In this document: piece after piece, positions 1 to 8,114 of the stretch
How the letters are laid out: each line of letters starts with the position of its first letter
Position numbering within the stretch: the first letter of the stretch is position 1
From: a virus
Length of the DNA stretch: 64,000 bases
Strand: one strand, 5' to 3'
IMG/VR virus record: IMGVR_UViG_3300032092_000015
Span: 31,303-95,302 of that record
Notes under the pieces: model-generated
The model's database searches: none
Told to the model about the DNA's origin: nothing
The model's input: the letters and a program-made list of their open reading frames with translations, nothing else
Translations under genes and position numbers: made by a program

Positions 1-814
1 CTCCAATTAGATCTTTGTAGTTTTCTCGGAACCAAATAACTCTATCGCCATAAGGAATATCACATCCTTCGCCAAACATAAGATCTAATGTATATCTAGC
101 ACCAGGACCAGGAACACAGAATCTTTCGTCATGGTTAATTGGAATTCTTGGATTTACAGAATTAGACGTTGAACAGTGATATCCGTAGTATTGTCCCACA
201 CCTTCAAGCGAGGAGATAATATCATACATCTCACTTAAAGATTTTACTTGGGCCATTCTACCTGTGATTCCTCGAGGTATAAAAGATGCTACCCATAATA
301 GAATATTGATTTTATGAGCATCTCTTGGTTGATTTCTTAACTGAGCAACATAATTATTTGCAGCACCAAAAAGACTTGTACGTAATTCCGTACTTCCATA
401 GATTGGTAAACCTAAAGAAACGGCATCTTCTAAATTTTTACGGATTTTATCTTCATATTCTCTATCAACTAAAAGTCTTTCAAAATCAACTAAAGCTGTT
501 TTAGGATTTGGGTCTCTTGTTAATACTTGGTGAATTCCACGAGCTCCATAGAAGTGAGAAATAATTGTGTTGCAAATAATATTATCCATTGAGATTGGAG
601 CATACACGATGTTCTCCATGATATATCTCATACGATCGTCTAGAGTAATTTGAGGATGGAAATATTCAACTGTTTCTCCAAGAGCATCGTCTCCACCGCT
701 GTCGTAACTTTCAAGAACACCCATATTATAGAGTGCTCTTTCATTTACTTTATTAAAGAATCGTCCAACGTCTTTTACAACGTCCATATTGACTTGTTCA
801 ATTATATTACTCAT
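1..814 (-). CDS. Alpha-glutamyl/putrescinyl-thymine pyrophosphorylase-like protein (partial)
   Basis: The reading frame opens at an ATG at 814 and is still open at the window edge, so the C-terminus is missing. About 271 residues are visible. A segment reading L-E-G-V-G-Q-Y-Y-G-Y-H, then ERFCVPGPGARYTLDLMFGE, resembles the glycosylase-fold (helix-hairpin-helix) domain of phage enzymes that act on pyrophosphorylated hydroxymethyl-dU in DNA to build hypermodified thymines. In that family the GVG hairpin and a conserved PGPGA segment are typical; I rely on memory of the family, so the call is tentative. It is the last gene of the HAD/FkbM unit and follows the methyltransferase after 9 bases. If correct, the phage DNA would carry a modified base. 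Alternatively it is another HhH-fold protein of unknown role. Confidence 0.45.
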   Translation of the reverse strand, partial: MSNIIEQVNMDVVKDVGRFFNKVNERALYNMGVLESYDSGGDDALGETVEYFHPQITLDDRMRYIMENIVYAPISMDNIICNTIISHFYGARGIHQVLTRDPNPKTALVDFERLLVDREYEDKIRKNLEDAVSLGLPIYGSTELRTSLFGAANNYVAQLRNQPRDAHKINILLWVASFIPRGITGRMAQVKSLSEMYDIISSLEGVGQYYGYHCSTSNSVNPRIPINHDERFCVPGPGARYTLDLMFGEGCDIPYGDRVIWFRENYKDLIG

Positions 815-823
815 AATATTATT

Positions 824-1495
824 TTATTTTTTAAACCAACAATCATATCCAGCAGTTTTATTAAAAACTGTAAATGCATGTACATGATTATGGTTTGGAT
901 ATAATTCAACCAATCTTTCAATTGCAGGTTCAGCAAATCGTTTTACTTTACCCATATGAAGTTCAACAAATAAAACTTCTGGATGATAAGCTTCAACAGC
1001 TTGTAAAATTTCGTATTCAGCTCCTTCAATATCGATTTTAATAATGTCTGGTCTATATTTGTCTAATAACTCCTGAATATTAAAATTGTTTACTTCATCA
1101 TAATCTGAAAATTGACTACGTTTCATAATTGAAGTAGAACAATGCGCTTGTTTACTTTTACCTTTATAGATTCTAAGAGTTGGGCATGTTTGTCCAGAAA
1201 CTGCACCGTGTATGATGTTTGCCTTTGGCTCATTTCTAAAACTATTCATCATTTTTTCATAGTTTCTAGAATCACATTCAACCGTATAAACAGCTTGAGC
1301 TCCACCATCAATTGCAATCTTTGTAAACCCTCCAATATTACCACCTAAATCTAAACATACTTTACCAGTATAATCAATTTCTGGTTTTATGTAATGTATA
1401 ATGCAATCGGTAATCATGTTATTATCGACGCGTTCAGTTGCATTTAGGTACCTAAGGTAATGTTTCTTTAATCCCTTTTGGAAATCATTTAACAT
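824..1495 (-). CDS. FkbM-family SAM-dependent methyltransferase
   Basis: This 223-residue protein has a class I methyltransferase fold. The SAM-binding motif I is VCLDLGGNIGGFT, followed by the acidic strand end VYTVECD. The later segment PDIIKIDIEGAEYEIL is the hallmark of the FkbM family, whose members usually O-methylate sugars or small hydroxylated molecules. The length is typical for a single-domain enzyme. It lies 8 bases downstream of the HAD gene and 9 bases upstream of the partial pyrophosphorylase-like gene, so all three are probably co-transcribed. Its substrate is unknown; the nearby inositol-phosphate synthase makes a cyclitol or sugar a reasonable guess, but that is inference. 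Confidence 0.85.
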   Translation of the reverse strand: MLNDFQKGLKKHYLRYLNATERVDNNMITDCIIHYIKPEIDYTGKVCLDLGGNIGGFTKIAIDGGAQAVYTVECDSRNYEKMMNSFRNEPKANIIHGAVSGQTCPTLRIYKGKSKQAHCSTSIMKRSQFSDYDEVNNFNIQELLDKYRPDIIKIDIEGAEYEILQAVEAYHPEVLFVELHMGKVKRFAEPAIERLVELYPNHNHVHAFTVFNKTAGYDCWFKK

Positions 1496-1503
1496 ATTTT
1501 ATA

Positions 1504-1872
1504 TTATTTTTCTACTAAATTTGATACAATATGGACTATGTCAAGATCTGGATGTTCTTGTTTAATCACAGCAATTTGAACTTCATCATCATCGAAAAAA
1601 CGCTCAACAATAATTCCCTGTTCTGCCAATTCTCTAATTGTTTTTGCTTTATGTTTTCCAGAGAATACTCTAGCTTCAACACTATGATTTCCTCTTTCAG
1701 CCAATGTCATTTGATTAAAATATACATTGGTTGAGATTCCCATTTCAGATAGTTTTTCAAAAACATAGGGTGCTTCTTCTTGACAACGACCAGTAATAAT
1801 AACATCGTCACTATATCTAGGACAAACACCAATTGATACTACACCATCAAAATCGTATGCAAATATTTTCAT
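1504..1872 (-). CDS. Small HAD-family phosphatase
   Basis: About 122 residues starting at MKIFAYDFDGVVS. DFDGVV is HAD motif I with the nucleophile aspartate and the general acid aspartate two residues on. IITGR fits motif II, a lysine in SGKHKAKTI fits motif III, and FFDDDE fits motif IV. It resembles the small phosphatase domains often carried by phages, related to the polynucleotide 3'-phosphatase type, though no kinase domain is attached. The frame is open up to 1914, but that extension runs through a terminator hairpin, so the ATG at 1872 (preceded by an A-rich leader) is the better start. It may dephosphorylate the product of the upstream inositol-phosphate synthase, but nothing in the sequence proves that. 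Confidence 0.75.
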   Translation of the reverse strand: MKIFAYDFDGVVSIGVCPRYSDDVIITGRCQEEAPYVFEKLSEMGISTNVYFNQMTLAERGNHSVEARVFSGKHKAKTIRELAEQGIIVERFFDDDEVQIAVIKQEHPDLDIVHIVSNLVEK

Positions 1873-1885
1873 TTCTTTCTTTTTT

Positions 1886-1916
1886 AAAAAAAGATGGAGA
1901 GCAAAACTCTCCATCT
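1886..1916 (-). terminator. Rho-independent terminator after the inositol-phosphate synthase gene
   Basis: On the minus strand a perfect 10-bp stem AGATGGAGAG/CTCTCCATCT with a 5-nt loop is followed directly by seven T residues. It sits 12 bases past the stop of the synthase gene and just before the HAD start codon. Confidence 0.92.
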
Positions 1917-1927
1917 ATTTGGATTAA

Positions 1928-3106
1928 TTAAGCCTTAACCTGTTTCTCTGTAACTTTAGTAAGTTTACGATTTGCTAAAGCTTCGCATTCTTGAACAGCG
2001 TCAACAAACATCATTTGTTGAGGTGGTGTCTTTTGAGTAAATGCAGATGGTCCACGAAGAGCACCAACAATTCCCATTTCTCTTGCAACTCTAACATAAC
2101 GTAGAGCGTCAATTACAACTCCTGCGGAGTTTGGACTATCTTGTACAGATAGTTGAGCATCAAAAATAACCGGTGCTCCACCAAATCCTTCAAGTTCTAA
2201 ACGGAAGTTTGCAACTTTATTATCTCCATAGTAAGAGATATATTCAGAAGGACCAGCATGTAAGAATGAACCTTCGGTTGAGATTCCACGAATATCATTC
2301 TGAGCACGAATTACATTCTCTTTAGAAATCTTTTTAGATTTCAAACGAGATTTATCTTCCATATTTAAGAAGTCAGTATTACCACCAACATTACGTTGAA
2401 TATGTGCTCTTACTACGTGGCCTCTTTCGAATGCAAGTTCTTGTAACATTTGAGACAAGATAGATGCACCAAATTGAGAACGCATATCATCACCAATCAA
2501 TGGAATTCCTGCGTCGATAAAACGTTTCTCCCATGCTGGATCAGATGCAATAAATACTGGAATACAGTTAACAAAAGAGATTCCAGTTTCTAGACAAATT
2601 TCTGCCCAAAATTCTGTTGCTGCTTGAGAACCTACTGGTAAGTAGTTAATCAATACCTCAACTTCATGTTCTTTTAATTGAGAGATGATTTTGTCTTTCC
2701 ACTGTCTGTCTTTTTTATCAGTCCATTCAGTACGATTAGTTTCAGTTGAATTTCTCAACTCTTCAGAAACCAAGAAACGATTTGTTTCTGGATATGCATC
2801 CATTAACAATGCGTAACCATCAATAACTGGTGCTTCATATACTGGAGCAGTAGAATCGATAGTTGGAACAATGTCCCATGCAGAGTTTGGACGCTGCTTC
2901 AATGCAACACCTAATGGTTGATTTACTTTACGTTCATCAATATCAAAAGCACAAACGAATTCAATATCTTTTGCACCATATCCACCGATGTCGCTACGCA
3001 TCATACCGTCGATGTTTGCTTCATTTTCGGTGTAGAATTGTACTCCTTCTACTAGAGACTTGGCACAATTTCCTGTACCAATAATTGCAACTTTAATTTT
3101 ACTCAT
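1928..3106 (-). CDS. ino1: myo-Inositol-1-phosphate synthase
   Basis: This 392-residue protein would convert glucose-6-phosphate to 1L-myo-inositol-1-phosphate using NAD as a redox cofactor. The N-terminus VAIIGTGNCAKSLVEG is the dinucleotide-binding loop. NMEDKSRLKSKK and GDNKVANFRLE carry the conserved catalytic lysine regions, and DSPNSAGVVIDALRYVRVA is a family signature shared with the mycobacterial and archaeal enzymes. The length fits those short (about 370-390 residue) forms rather than eukaryotic ones of over 500. It looks intact. It stands between the SGNH-hydrolase gene and a strong terminator. This is a rare phage gene; its role could be to make inositol for lipid, surface or DNA modification. 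Confidence 0.95.
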   Translation of the reverse strand: MSKIKVAIIGTGNCAKSLVEGVQFYTENEANIDGMMRSDIGGYGAKDIEFVCAFDIDERKVNQPLGVALKQRPNSAWDIVPTIDSTAPVYEAPVIDGYALLMDAYPETNRFLVSEELRNSTETNRTEWTDKKDRQWKDKIISQLKEHEVEVLINYLPVGSQAATEFWAEICLETGISFVNCIPVFIASDPAWEKRFIDAGIPLIGDDMRSQFGASILSQMLQELAFERGHVVRAHIQRNVGGNTDFLNMEDKSRLKSKKISKENVIRAQNDIRGISTEGSFLHAGPSEYISYYGDNKVANFRLELEGFGGAPVIFDAQLSVQDSPNSAGVVIDALRYVRVAREMGIVGALRGPSAFTQKTPPQQMMFVDAVQECEALANRKLTKVTEKQVKA

Positions 3107-3154
3107 GATTTTTAGTAATTTGTTTTAAGTTATACTTATAATTTATAAAAGGTT

Positions 3155-4204
3155 TCAAAATAGGCTAGTAACTTTTGGTTTAAGTTCTGGATTCTTTTTT
3201 CCGGTTTCAAAGTCATATTGATAATATTTCCTTGAAAGGTGCACCGATCCGGGTTTTTCCATATACATATCCGCATAGTCTTTAGGGCTAAGTTGATACC
3301 ATTCGATTGGCCATTCGATTAATTCGTATCCGGCCTCACTTAGATATATACTCAGCTTTTGATTAAAAATTCGACAAATTTCTAATCTTTTTTCTAAAGA
3401 TCCATAAAAAGGTGTTCCTTTGTAGAATCCAGTTTTTGGAATTCTGCGTTCTTCATGATCTATTGGTAATAATTTGACTGCACTAATCTTTGGAATGTTT
3501 AAAGATTTTAAATGTTCAACATAATTCTTAACCAAATCTTCAGTTGCTTTAACCGGATCTGGTTGTCGGCATAAATGGTGTCGAATATCAATATTACCAA
3601 AATACGTAATTAGGTGTTTAGTTCCTTCTGGAATATAGGTTGTCATACCTTCTTTAATAACTCCAAATAATGTTTTGCCATCATTTCGACTGATATTTGA
3701 GCCTGGTACATAAACTGAAACCGAATGGCTATCACCTAACACAAATATATCAGACTTTAGAGTTGTATCTATTGTCTGAGTTTCTACTGATTTTGTACTT
3801 AAAGTTTCAACATCAAGATTTTTCCAAATCTCAGTACATGCATTCATTCTGCTTTTAGCAAATGCTCCAATGTCTGGCATTTGTCTATTTAGACAATACA
3901 CAGATCCTTTAAAATCTATTAGCCTTTGCATTCTAATTGCAGTTTCATCATTAGCACCGCCAAATAAATTGTAACTTCCTTGAAATTCCATTGGTAAAGC
4001 TACTAACCAAACGTCATAGTTATGAACATTTACATCTTTGGTTAAAACGGTAGCATCAATACCTAGACTCTTTAATTGTGACATTAATAAATATGTCCAT
4101 GCTGATTTATGAGATTCTGGTTTTGAACTATAAGTAGTAACCACATCATCTATTGCAACTTTTTTACCAAGTAAAGAATCTTTTATATCGTAGATGCTTA
4201 TCAT
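3155..4204 (-). CDS. SGNH/GDSL-hydrolase-like protein with unknown N-terminal domain
   Basis: 349 residues. The C-terminal part holds the SGNH blocks: FVLGDSHS (about 153-161) with the nucleophile serine, GNID (about 203-206) for the oxyanion hole, and PGSVHLS near residue 318 supplying the Asp/His-type block V histidine. Such hydrolases usually remove acyl groups from sugars or lipids. The first 150 residues are not recognised; they include a conserved-looking VWLVALPMEFQGSYNLFGG stretch. The start ATG overlaps the stop of the upstream membrane-protein gene by 4 bases (ATGA), indicating translational coupling. There are 48 bases to the inositol-phosphate synthase, so the two probably share a transcript. 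Confidence 0.65.
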   Translation of the reverse strand: MISIYDIKDSLLGKKVAIDDVVTTYSSKPESHKSAWTYLLMSQLKSLGIDATVLTKDVNVHNYDVWLVALPMEFQGSYNLFGGANDETAIRMQRLIDFKGSVYCLNRQMPDIGAFAKSRMNACTEIWKNLDVETLSTKSVETQTIDTTLKSDIFVLGDSHSVSVYVPGSNISRNDGKTLFGVIKEGMTTYIPEGTKHLITYFGNIDIRHHLCRQPDPVKATEDLVKNYVEHLKSLNIPKISAVKLLPIDHEERRIPKTGFYKGTPFYGSLEKRLEICRIFNQKLSIYLSEAGYELIEWPIEWYQLSPKDYADMYMEKPGSVHLSRKYYQYDFETGKKNPELKPKVTSLF

Positions 4205-4545
4205 TTTAAAAGCTTTTTAATAAGAGATGGTAAATATGTAAATGAAATAATAATGCCAAAACTAAACATTATTACGGCTAACTCTTTGGTCTGAGCATTA
4301 AATTGTTCATGTGACATCCATAGAGTGTTTGCTGTTAACCAACAAAGTATTGATATATTTTCCATCTTTTCGAAAAATCTATCACTCCATTTAATTAATA
4401 GAACCGAGATTATGATTGTTGGAATTGCAAGTGTTAAACTTAAAACACCAAATCCCATCATCCACGCTAAATCTTTAAGAATCCACATTGGAAAATGGAT
4501 CACTTCTAAAACGTCTTTACTTCTTTGTTCCTTCGTTCTTTTCAT
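4201..4545 (-). CDS. Small integral membrane protein, unknown function
   Basis: 114 residues with a charged N-terminus (MKRTKEQRSKD) and about three hydrophobic segments: roughly residues 18-50 (WILKDLAWMMG onward, possibly two helices), 62-78 and 88-105, ending in KKLLK. No recognised family. It overlaps both neighbours: 29 bases with the DUF6378-like gene upstream and 4 bases with the SGNH gene downstream, so it belongs to that operon. A holin-like role is conceivable from size and topology, but there is no specific evidence. Confidence 0.6.
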   Translation of the reverse strand: MKRTKEQRSKDVLEVIHFPMWILKDLAWMMGFGVLSLTLAIPTIIISVLLIKWSDRFFEKMENISILCWLTANTLWMSHEQFNAQTKELAVIMFSFGIIISFTYLPSLIKKLLK

Positions 4546-4798
4546 TAATATAATTTTCTAAACCTTGAATATACGCAACTGCATCAAGCAAATTATCTCG
4601 TTTGTGATTATAACTTTCACGCGAGAATTTAAGCGCTACTAGCGCCATAAACATTTCACGACCCGTAACATTAAGTCCGGTCATACCATTAAAAATCATT
4701 GCTGCTCGATCCATGCCTTCTGAAAATGGACCATATTGGCGATCTGCTTCTTCTGAACGATTGTTGACAATCTTGTCTGCTTCTTCTAAAATACTCAT
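4517..4798 (-). CDS. DUF6378-like phage protein
   Basis: 93 residues. The pattern ILEEADKIVNNRSEEADRQYGPFSEG followed by MVALKFSRE-type and HKRDNLLDAVAYIQ segments matches a small conserved phage family that I recall as DUF6378; its function is not established. The family resembles all-alpha nucleotide-handling proteins (MazG-like helices), which is only a structural hint. A TAGATATAAG motif about 12 bases upstream of the ATG could be a promoter. The end overlaps the next gene by 29 bases. Confidence 0.7.
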   Translation of the reverse strand: MSILEEADKIVNNRSEEADRQYGPFSEGMDRAAMIFNGMTGLNVTGREMFMALVALKFSRESYNHKRDNLLDAVAYIQGLENYINEKNEGTKK

Positions 4799-4849
4799 AT
4801 TTGCTGCTTTAGAACTTATATCTAAAACTACAAAAAAGTTTCGAAAAAA

Positions 4850-5155
4850 TTATAGAGTTTGTAAACTAATTGATTCTAAATCCATTGAATCAATTTCATC
4901 TAAGAGACTAGTGATTAGAGATGTCTCTTTAATTTTAAGTAATAAAAATAATTGCGAAGATACTAATTGTAGAACTGCATCATTTTCGTCTTTTCCGGTC
5001 ATAATTGATGCAAACATGAAATTATTTACTAGAGCTTTGCAAGTTCTTAATTGCTTTAAAGTCTGGCATGAATCGATTGATTTAATAATCTTTTCGATTG
5101 CCATAACTTCCCAATTTTTACCTCGGTTAGATCCTAATAAAAGTAATTCCATCAT
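4850..5155 (-). CDS. Hypothetical protein, helical
   Basis: 101 residues, not recognised. It is rich in Leu, Lys and Ser and looks mostly alpha-helical (for example IKSIDSCQTLKQLRTCKALV). Two adjacent ATGs at 5155 and 5152 could start it. It lies 14 bases after the DUF3008-like gene and is the last member of the internal-head protein run before a 51-base gap. Confidence 0.55.
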   Translation of the reverse strand: MMELLLLGSNRGKNWEVMAIEKIIKSIDSCQTLKQLRTCKALVNNFMFASIMTGKDENDAVLQLVSSQLFLLLKIKETSLITSLLDEIDSMDLESISLQTL

Positions 5156-5169
5156 AATATTTTATAGAT

Positions 5170-5625
5170 TTACTTTTGTTTGTTTAATTTTTCAAAAACA
5201 AACTGCTCGAATGTTTTTACCGGTTTTTCATTCTTTTCGGCTTCAGCCTCTCTTTTCTTACGCTTTTTCTTCTCTTCTTCGTATTCATCTTCTGCCCAAC
5301 CTGCTCCCTTTGGAACATCTCCAGATCCATTTGCGCCAGTTCCTAAGTTTGGTAATTTAACTGCCCCCATACCAGCTCCTGGCATGAATACGCTTTGAGG
5401 TCCTCCAATATTAGTAGCAAAACCTAGTGCTTCTTTAACTTTTTCTGGAAGATCCTCATGTGGCGTTGATGCAAAGTCTTTAAGTTGTTTCAATGTCATT
5501 CCATTGATTAAATCTTTAACTTTGTCTTGGTATTCTTTTGAAACATCAGAGATTAGCATATGACCGGCTTTAACAGCATACGCTACTCCCATTAGTCTTT
5601 GTTGTGTTTTACTTGTGCTCGGCAT
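5170..5625 (-). CDS. DUF3008-like phage protein with C-terminal capsid-targeting-like peptide
   Basis: 151 residues. The N-terminal 65 residues (MPSTSKTQQRLMGVAYAVK, then MTLKQLKDFASTPHEDLPEK) match a small phage family I recall as DUF3008, of unknown function. The middle is Gly/Pro-rich, followed by a Lys/Glu-rich helix (YEEEKKKRKKREAEAEK). The last residues, VKTFEQFVFEKL, match the tag found at the N-termini of several neighbours and of T4 internal proteins, so this protein may be carried in the head. It lies 5 bases after the gene at 5631-6176. Confidence 0.7.
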   Translation of the reverse strand: MPSTSKTQQRLMGVAYAVKAGHMLISDVSKEYQDKVKDLINGMTLKQLKDFASTPHEDLPEKVKEALGFATNIGGPQSVFMPGAGMGAVKLPNLGTGANGSGDVPKGAGWAEDEYEEEKKKRKKREAEAEKNEKPVKTFEQFVFEKLNKQK

Positions 5626-5630
5626 AAAAA

Positions 5631-6176
5631 TTATTTAGCATCTATTGATAAGAAAACGCTGTTTCTAATTTCAATATTATTATAACCAACTTGCTTGTCC
5701 TGATCACCGACGATTGTAGTAGCTGATACGAAGAGTGCAGTGTTTGTCATTCCACCAAGCTTACGATCAAATTTGCTAGCGTCAACATCATCAGCAAAAC
5801 CAATATTAATTACAAAATCACTTTTTAAACTAACAAAAAGTTCTGTACCTGTTGGTGTATTTAATCTATTAACAACATCGGCAATCCATTGTGAATTTGA
5901 TAAAGTTGCTGTAATATAAACTATAGCTTCTTTATCTTTTACAACTTTCATTACTTCTTGTTCAATGATTTTAGAACCATCGCGATCTGCCCAGTATGAC
6001 CAAATTTCATTTAGTTCAGCTAAAGTTGCATCAGCATCACCTTCATATTTAATCTTTTCTACTTCTTTCTTAAAGGCAAATAGAACTTTTCCAATAATAC
6101 CTTTAGCTCCGTAGATTCCAGTTAACTGGTATGCTTTTTCAGCAATAAAGTTTTCGTATAGCTTAATGTGTTTCAT
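5631..6176 (-). CDS. Putative internal head protein with capsid-targeting tag
   Basis: 181 residues. The N-terminus MKHIKLYENFIAEKAYQL aligns with the T4 capsid-targeting peptide MKTYQEFIAE and ends in an A-E-K context suited to a T4-type prohead protease. The remainder is a globular alpha/beta sequence with no family I recognise; it includes VYITATLSNSQWIADVVNRL and VINIGFADDVDASKFD. It is 6 bases after the next tagged gene, in a run of tagged proteins. Confidence 0.6.
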   Translation of the reverse strand: MKHIKLYENFIAEKAYQLTGIYGAKGIIGKVLFAFKKEVEKIKYEGDADATLAELNEIWSYWADRDGSKIIEQEVMKVVKDKEAIVYITATLSNSQWIADVVNRLNTPTGTELFVSLKSDFVINIGFADDVDASKFDRKLGGMTNTALFVSATTIVGDQDKQVGYNNIEIRNSVFLSIDAK

Positions 6177-6182
6177 ATCTTA

Positions 6183-6752
6183 TTAATATTCGTTGGCACG
6201 ACACCATTCAACGGCATCTTTAACTGTTTTTAGTTCTTGGTCATATCCACTTAAATCGTAAATTCCGAGAATAGTTTTGCCATCGTCATTTAAATAGAAT
6301 GAAAATTGCTCTAGTTCTCCATCATGTCTAGGTGATTGCGCTTCTAATCCATTTTCAAATTTCACAACATGTGGAAACTCTTCATCTGCATCATATCCCC
6401 AAGATAATGATTCTACGTTTTTAGCCTTAGATAATTCTTTAAACAATTTTACTAAAATTGCTGGTTTTTCTGGCTTAGAAGCTTCATTAATAAAGTTTTC
6501 ATTAGCAAAATCTGGTTTAACAATAACCCAATATGGGCCTCTGCTAGTACCAACAATTCTATTTTGATCAGTATCTAATGCTCCCATTTTCACATCACCA
6601 ATAACAGATTCTTTATTGTCTTTGATCCATTTTGAGCATGATGTTCCATTTTGAAATTCAATAACTGGATTTCCGTCAACAGTAACATCAAGTACTTTAT
6701 ATTGTTTCCTAGCTTCATTAATGAAACTTTCAAATAGTTTTACGTGTTTCAT
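6183..6752 (-). CDS. Putative internal head protein with capsid-targeting tag
   Basis: About 189 residues from the ATG at 6752, MKHVKLFESFINEARKQ, nearly the same tag as its downstream neighbour. An in-frame TTG at 6761 would add only three residues and is less likely. After the tag come two short similar beta-rich segments; a second cluster, ANENFINEASKPEKP, may be a second tag or cleavage site. The rest is not recognised. The start lies within 3 bases of the stop of the upstream gene, so the two are coupled. Confidence 0.6.
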   Translation of the reverse strand: MKHVKLFESFINEARKQYKVLDVTVDGNPVIEFQNGTSCSKWIKDNKESVIGDVKMGALDTDQNRIVGTSRGPYWVIVKPDFANENFINEASKPEKPAILVKLFKELSKAKNVESLSWGYDADEEFPHVVKFENGLEAQSPRHDGELEQFSFYLNDDGKTILGIYDLSGYDQELKTVKDAVEWCRANEY

Positions 6753-6754
6753 AT

Positions 6755-8083
6755 TTACCAAGCGTAATTTAAGTTGTCAATTTTCTTAATGTAATCTTGA
6801 AGATTTTTAGCATGTTGTTTCATACTACCTTCATAGTAAGATCCGGTATAACCAGCTGCTTTTTCTCTCTCTGCGTTAGTAACATCGCCAACATATCTGC
6901 CATACTCATCTAGAATGTTTCTCATTAAGTTTGCAGCATCACTCATTCTAACTTCTCTTCCTTTTGGATCTGTTCCGATAATAGGTTCATCATATCTTCC
7001 CTTTAAACCTTTAGCTAAACCATCTTTGATTTGATCTGCGATAGTTTCAATTGCTTTAGATACAAGAGAATCTAATGGTAATTCAGCAGCTTTAGTAGCT
7101 AAAATTTCATTATATCTTTTCAAGTTTTCAGCTTTGAAATCTTTGTCGTTTTGGAATGCGATTGCTCCTTTTTTTGCAGCTGCTCTTTCAGATTGTATAG
7201 CTGCTGTAGAATATCTTGCTCTAAGAATTTCTAGGTCTAGACAATATGCTCTATCTGCAAGCTCAACAACTTGTTTTAAGCTTGAAATTCTAGAACCGTA
7301 TGCAGAACTAGCAGAAGATTTTGCAATACCCGCTGAATCATCTCTTTTGGTTGTCTTTAAAATTCTATTGTTATTTCTGGCGCTATATCTACTTTGCCAT
7401 TCAACATTCATCCATTCATTTTGACCATCAGTGATAGCTAATAAACAGTTTGCTGGAATCGTTCTAGTTGACCAATCGTCTTGAGAATATGGATTCTCTT
7501 TTTCATTAGTTGTAAAATAGAAATATACAGCGCTTGCTCTTTTTTCTTTTTTAGCAGTTTCTGGATCCATTTCAATAATATCAATATCTTGAACTTTATC
7601 AAGTGCAATTTTAGACATTGCATAGAATGCTTTTGGAAGATCTTTTGGCATTTTTGCGGCACCAAGTAAAATACTAGCAAGTTTTGCTGATGCAAATGCT
7701 TCATTTATAGTACCTTCATTTAAGTTCTCAACAAATTCTGAGAATGATTCAACTAATCTTTTCATTTCGAAACGAGGTTTATTTTGATTTTCTTTTTCTT
7801 GTTTAATCTGGTTATAAATTTTAAGACCATCTTTGCTTAAAGATATACCATCTTCGGAAACGTTGAAAAATCCAGCGTTTCTCTTTAGCCATCTTTTTTG
7901 GTCTTCTGAAACTTTAGAAAGAATAGCATTGAAATCTTCTTTAGAAATCTTACCATCTTTTACAGCTTCAATTACAGTATTTCGAATAGTAGCATGTTTT
8001 CCAACTGTCTTAGCTGGATGATTCTCAGTATACTGTCTTTTAATAGTAATTCTGGATTCATTTAAAAACTCTTCAAAATTCAT
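6755..8083 (-). CDS. Putative internal head protein with two capsid-targeting-like peptides
   Basis: 442 residues. The start MNFEEFLNESRI matches the capsid-targeting tag. A second copy, VESFSEFVENLNEGTINEAF (about residues 110-129), carries N-E-G and N-E-A sites that resemble T4 prohead-protease cleavage points, so the first 120 residues may be removed. The remaining 320 residues are alpha/beta with an Ala/Lys/Arg-rich helical region (YSTAAIQSERAAAKKGA). No enzyme motif was recognised. An R-ATATATA-R promoter-like element lies about 23 bases upstream. Confidence 0.6.
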   Translation of the reverse strand: MNFEEFLNESRITIKRQYTENHPAKTVGKHATIRNTVIEAVKDGKISKEDFNAILSKVSEDQKRWLKRNAGFFNVSEDGISLSKDGLKIYNQIKQEKENQNKPRFEMKRLVESFSEFVENLNEGTINEAFASAKLASILLGAAKMPKDLPKAFYAMSKIALDKVQDIDIIEMDPETAKKEKRASAVYFYFTTNEKENPYSQDDWSTRTIPANCLLAITDGQNEWMNVEWQSRYSARNNNRILKTTKRDDSAGIAKSSASSAYGSRISSLKQVVELADRAYCLDLEILRARYSTAAIQSERAAAKKGAIAFQNDKDFKAENLKRYNEILATKAAELPLDSLVSKAIETIADQIKDGLAKGLKGRYDEPIIGTDPKGREVRMSDAANLMRNILDEYGRYVGDVTNAEREKAAGYTGSYYEGSMKQHAKNLQDYIKKIDNLNYAW

Positions 8084-8105
8084 AATCTTTAGTATTTTTA
8101 TAAAC

Positions 8106-8112
8106 TATATAT
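8106..8112 (-). promoter_or_regulatory. Putative late promoter (GATATATAG)
   Basis: Minus-strand GATATATAG lies about 23 bases before the ATG at 8083, in the only gap of this gene run. It matches a motif recurring at transcription-unit starts in this window and resembles the T4 late -10 box TATAAATA. Confidence 0.4.
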
Positions 8113-8114
8113 CA

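Noticed and set aside
1873-1914. N-terminal extension of the HAD protein (start at 1914)
   Set aside because: It runs through the stem of a strong terminator and encodes a non-conserved leader; the ATG at 1872 begins directly with the HAD fold.
4201-4545. Holin
   Set aside because: Size and hydrophobic segments fit loosely, but there is no adjacent endolysin and no holin-specific pattern.
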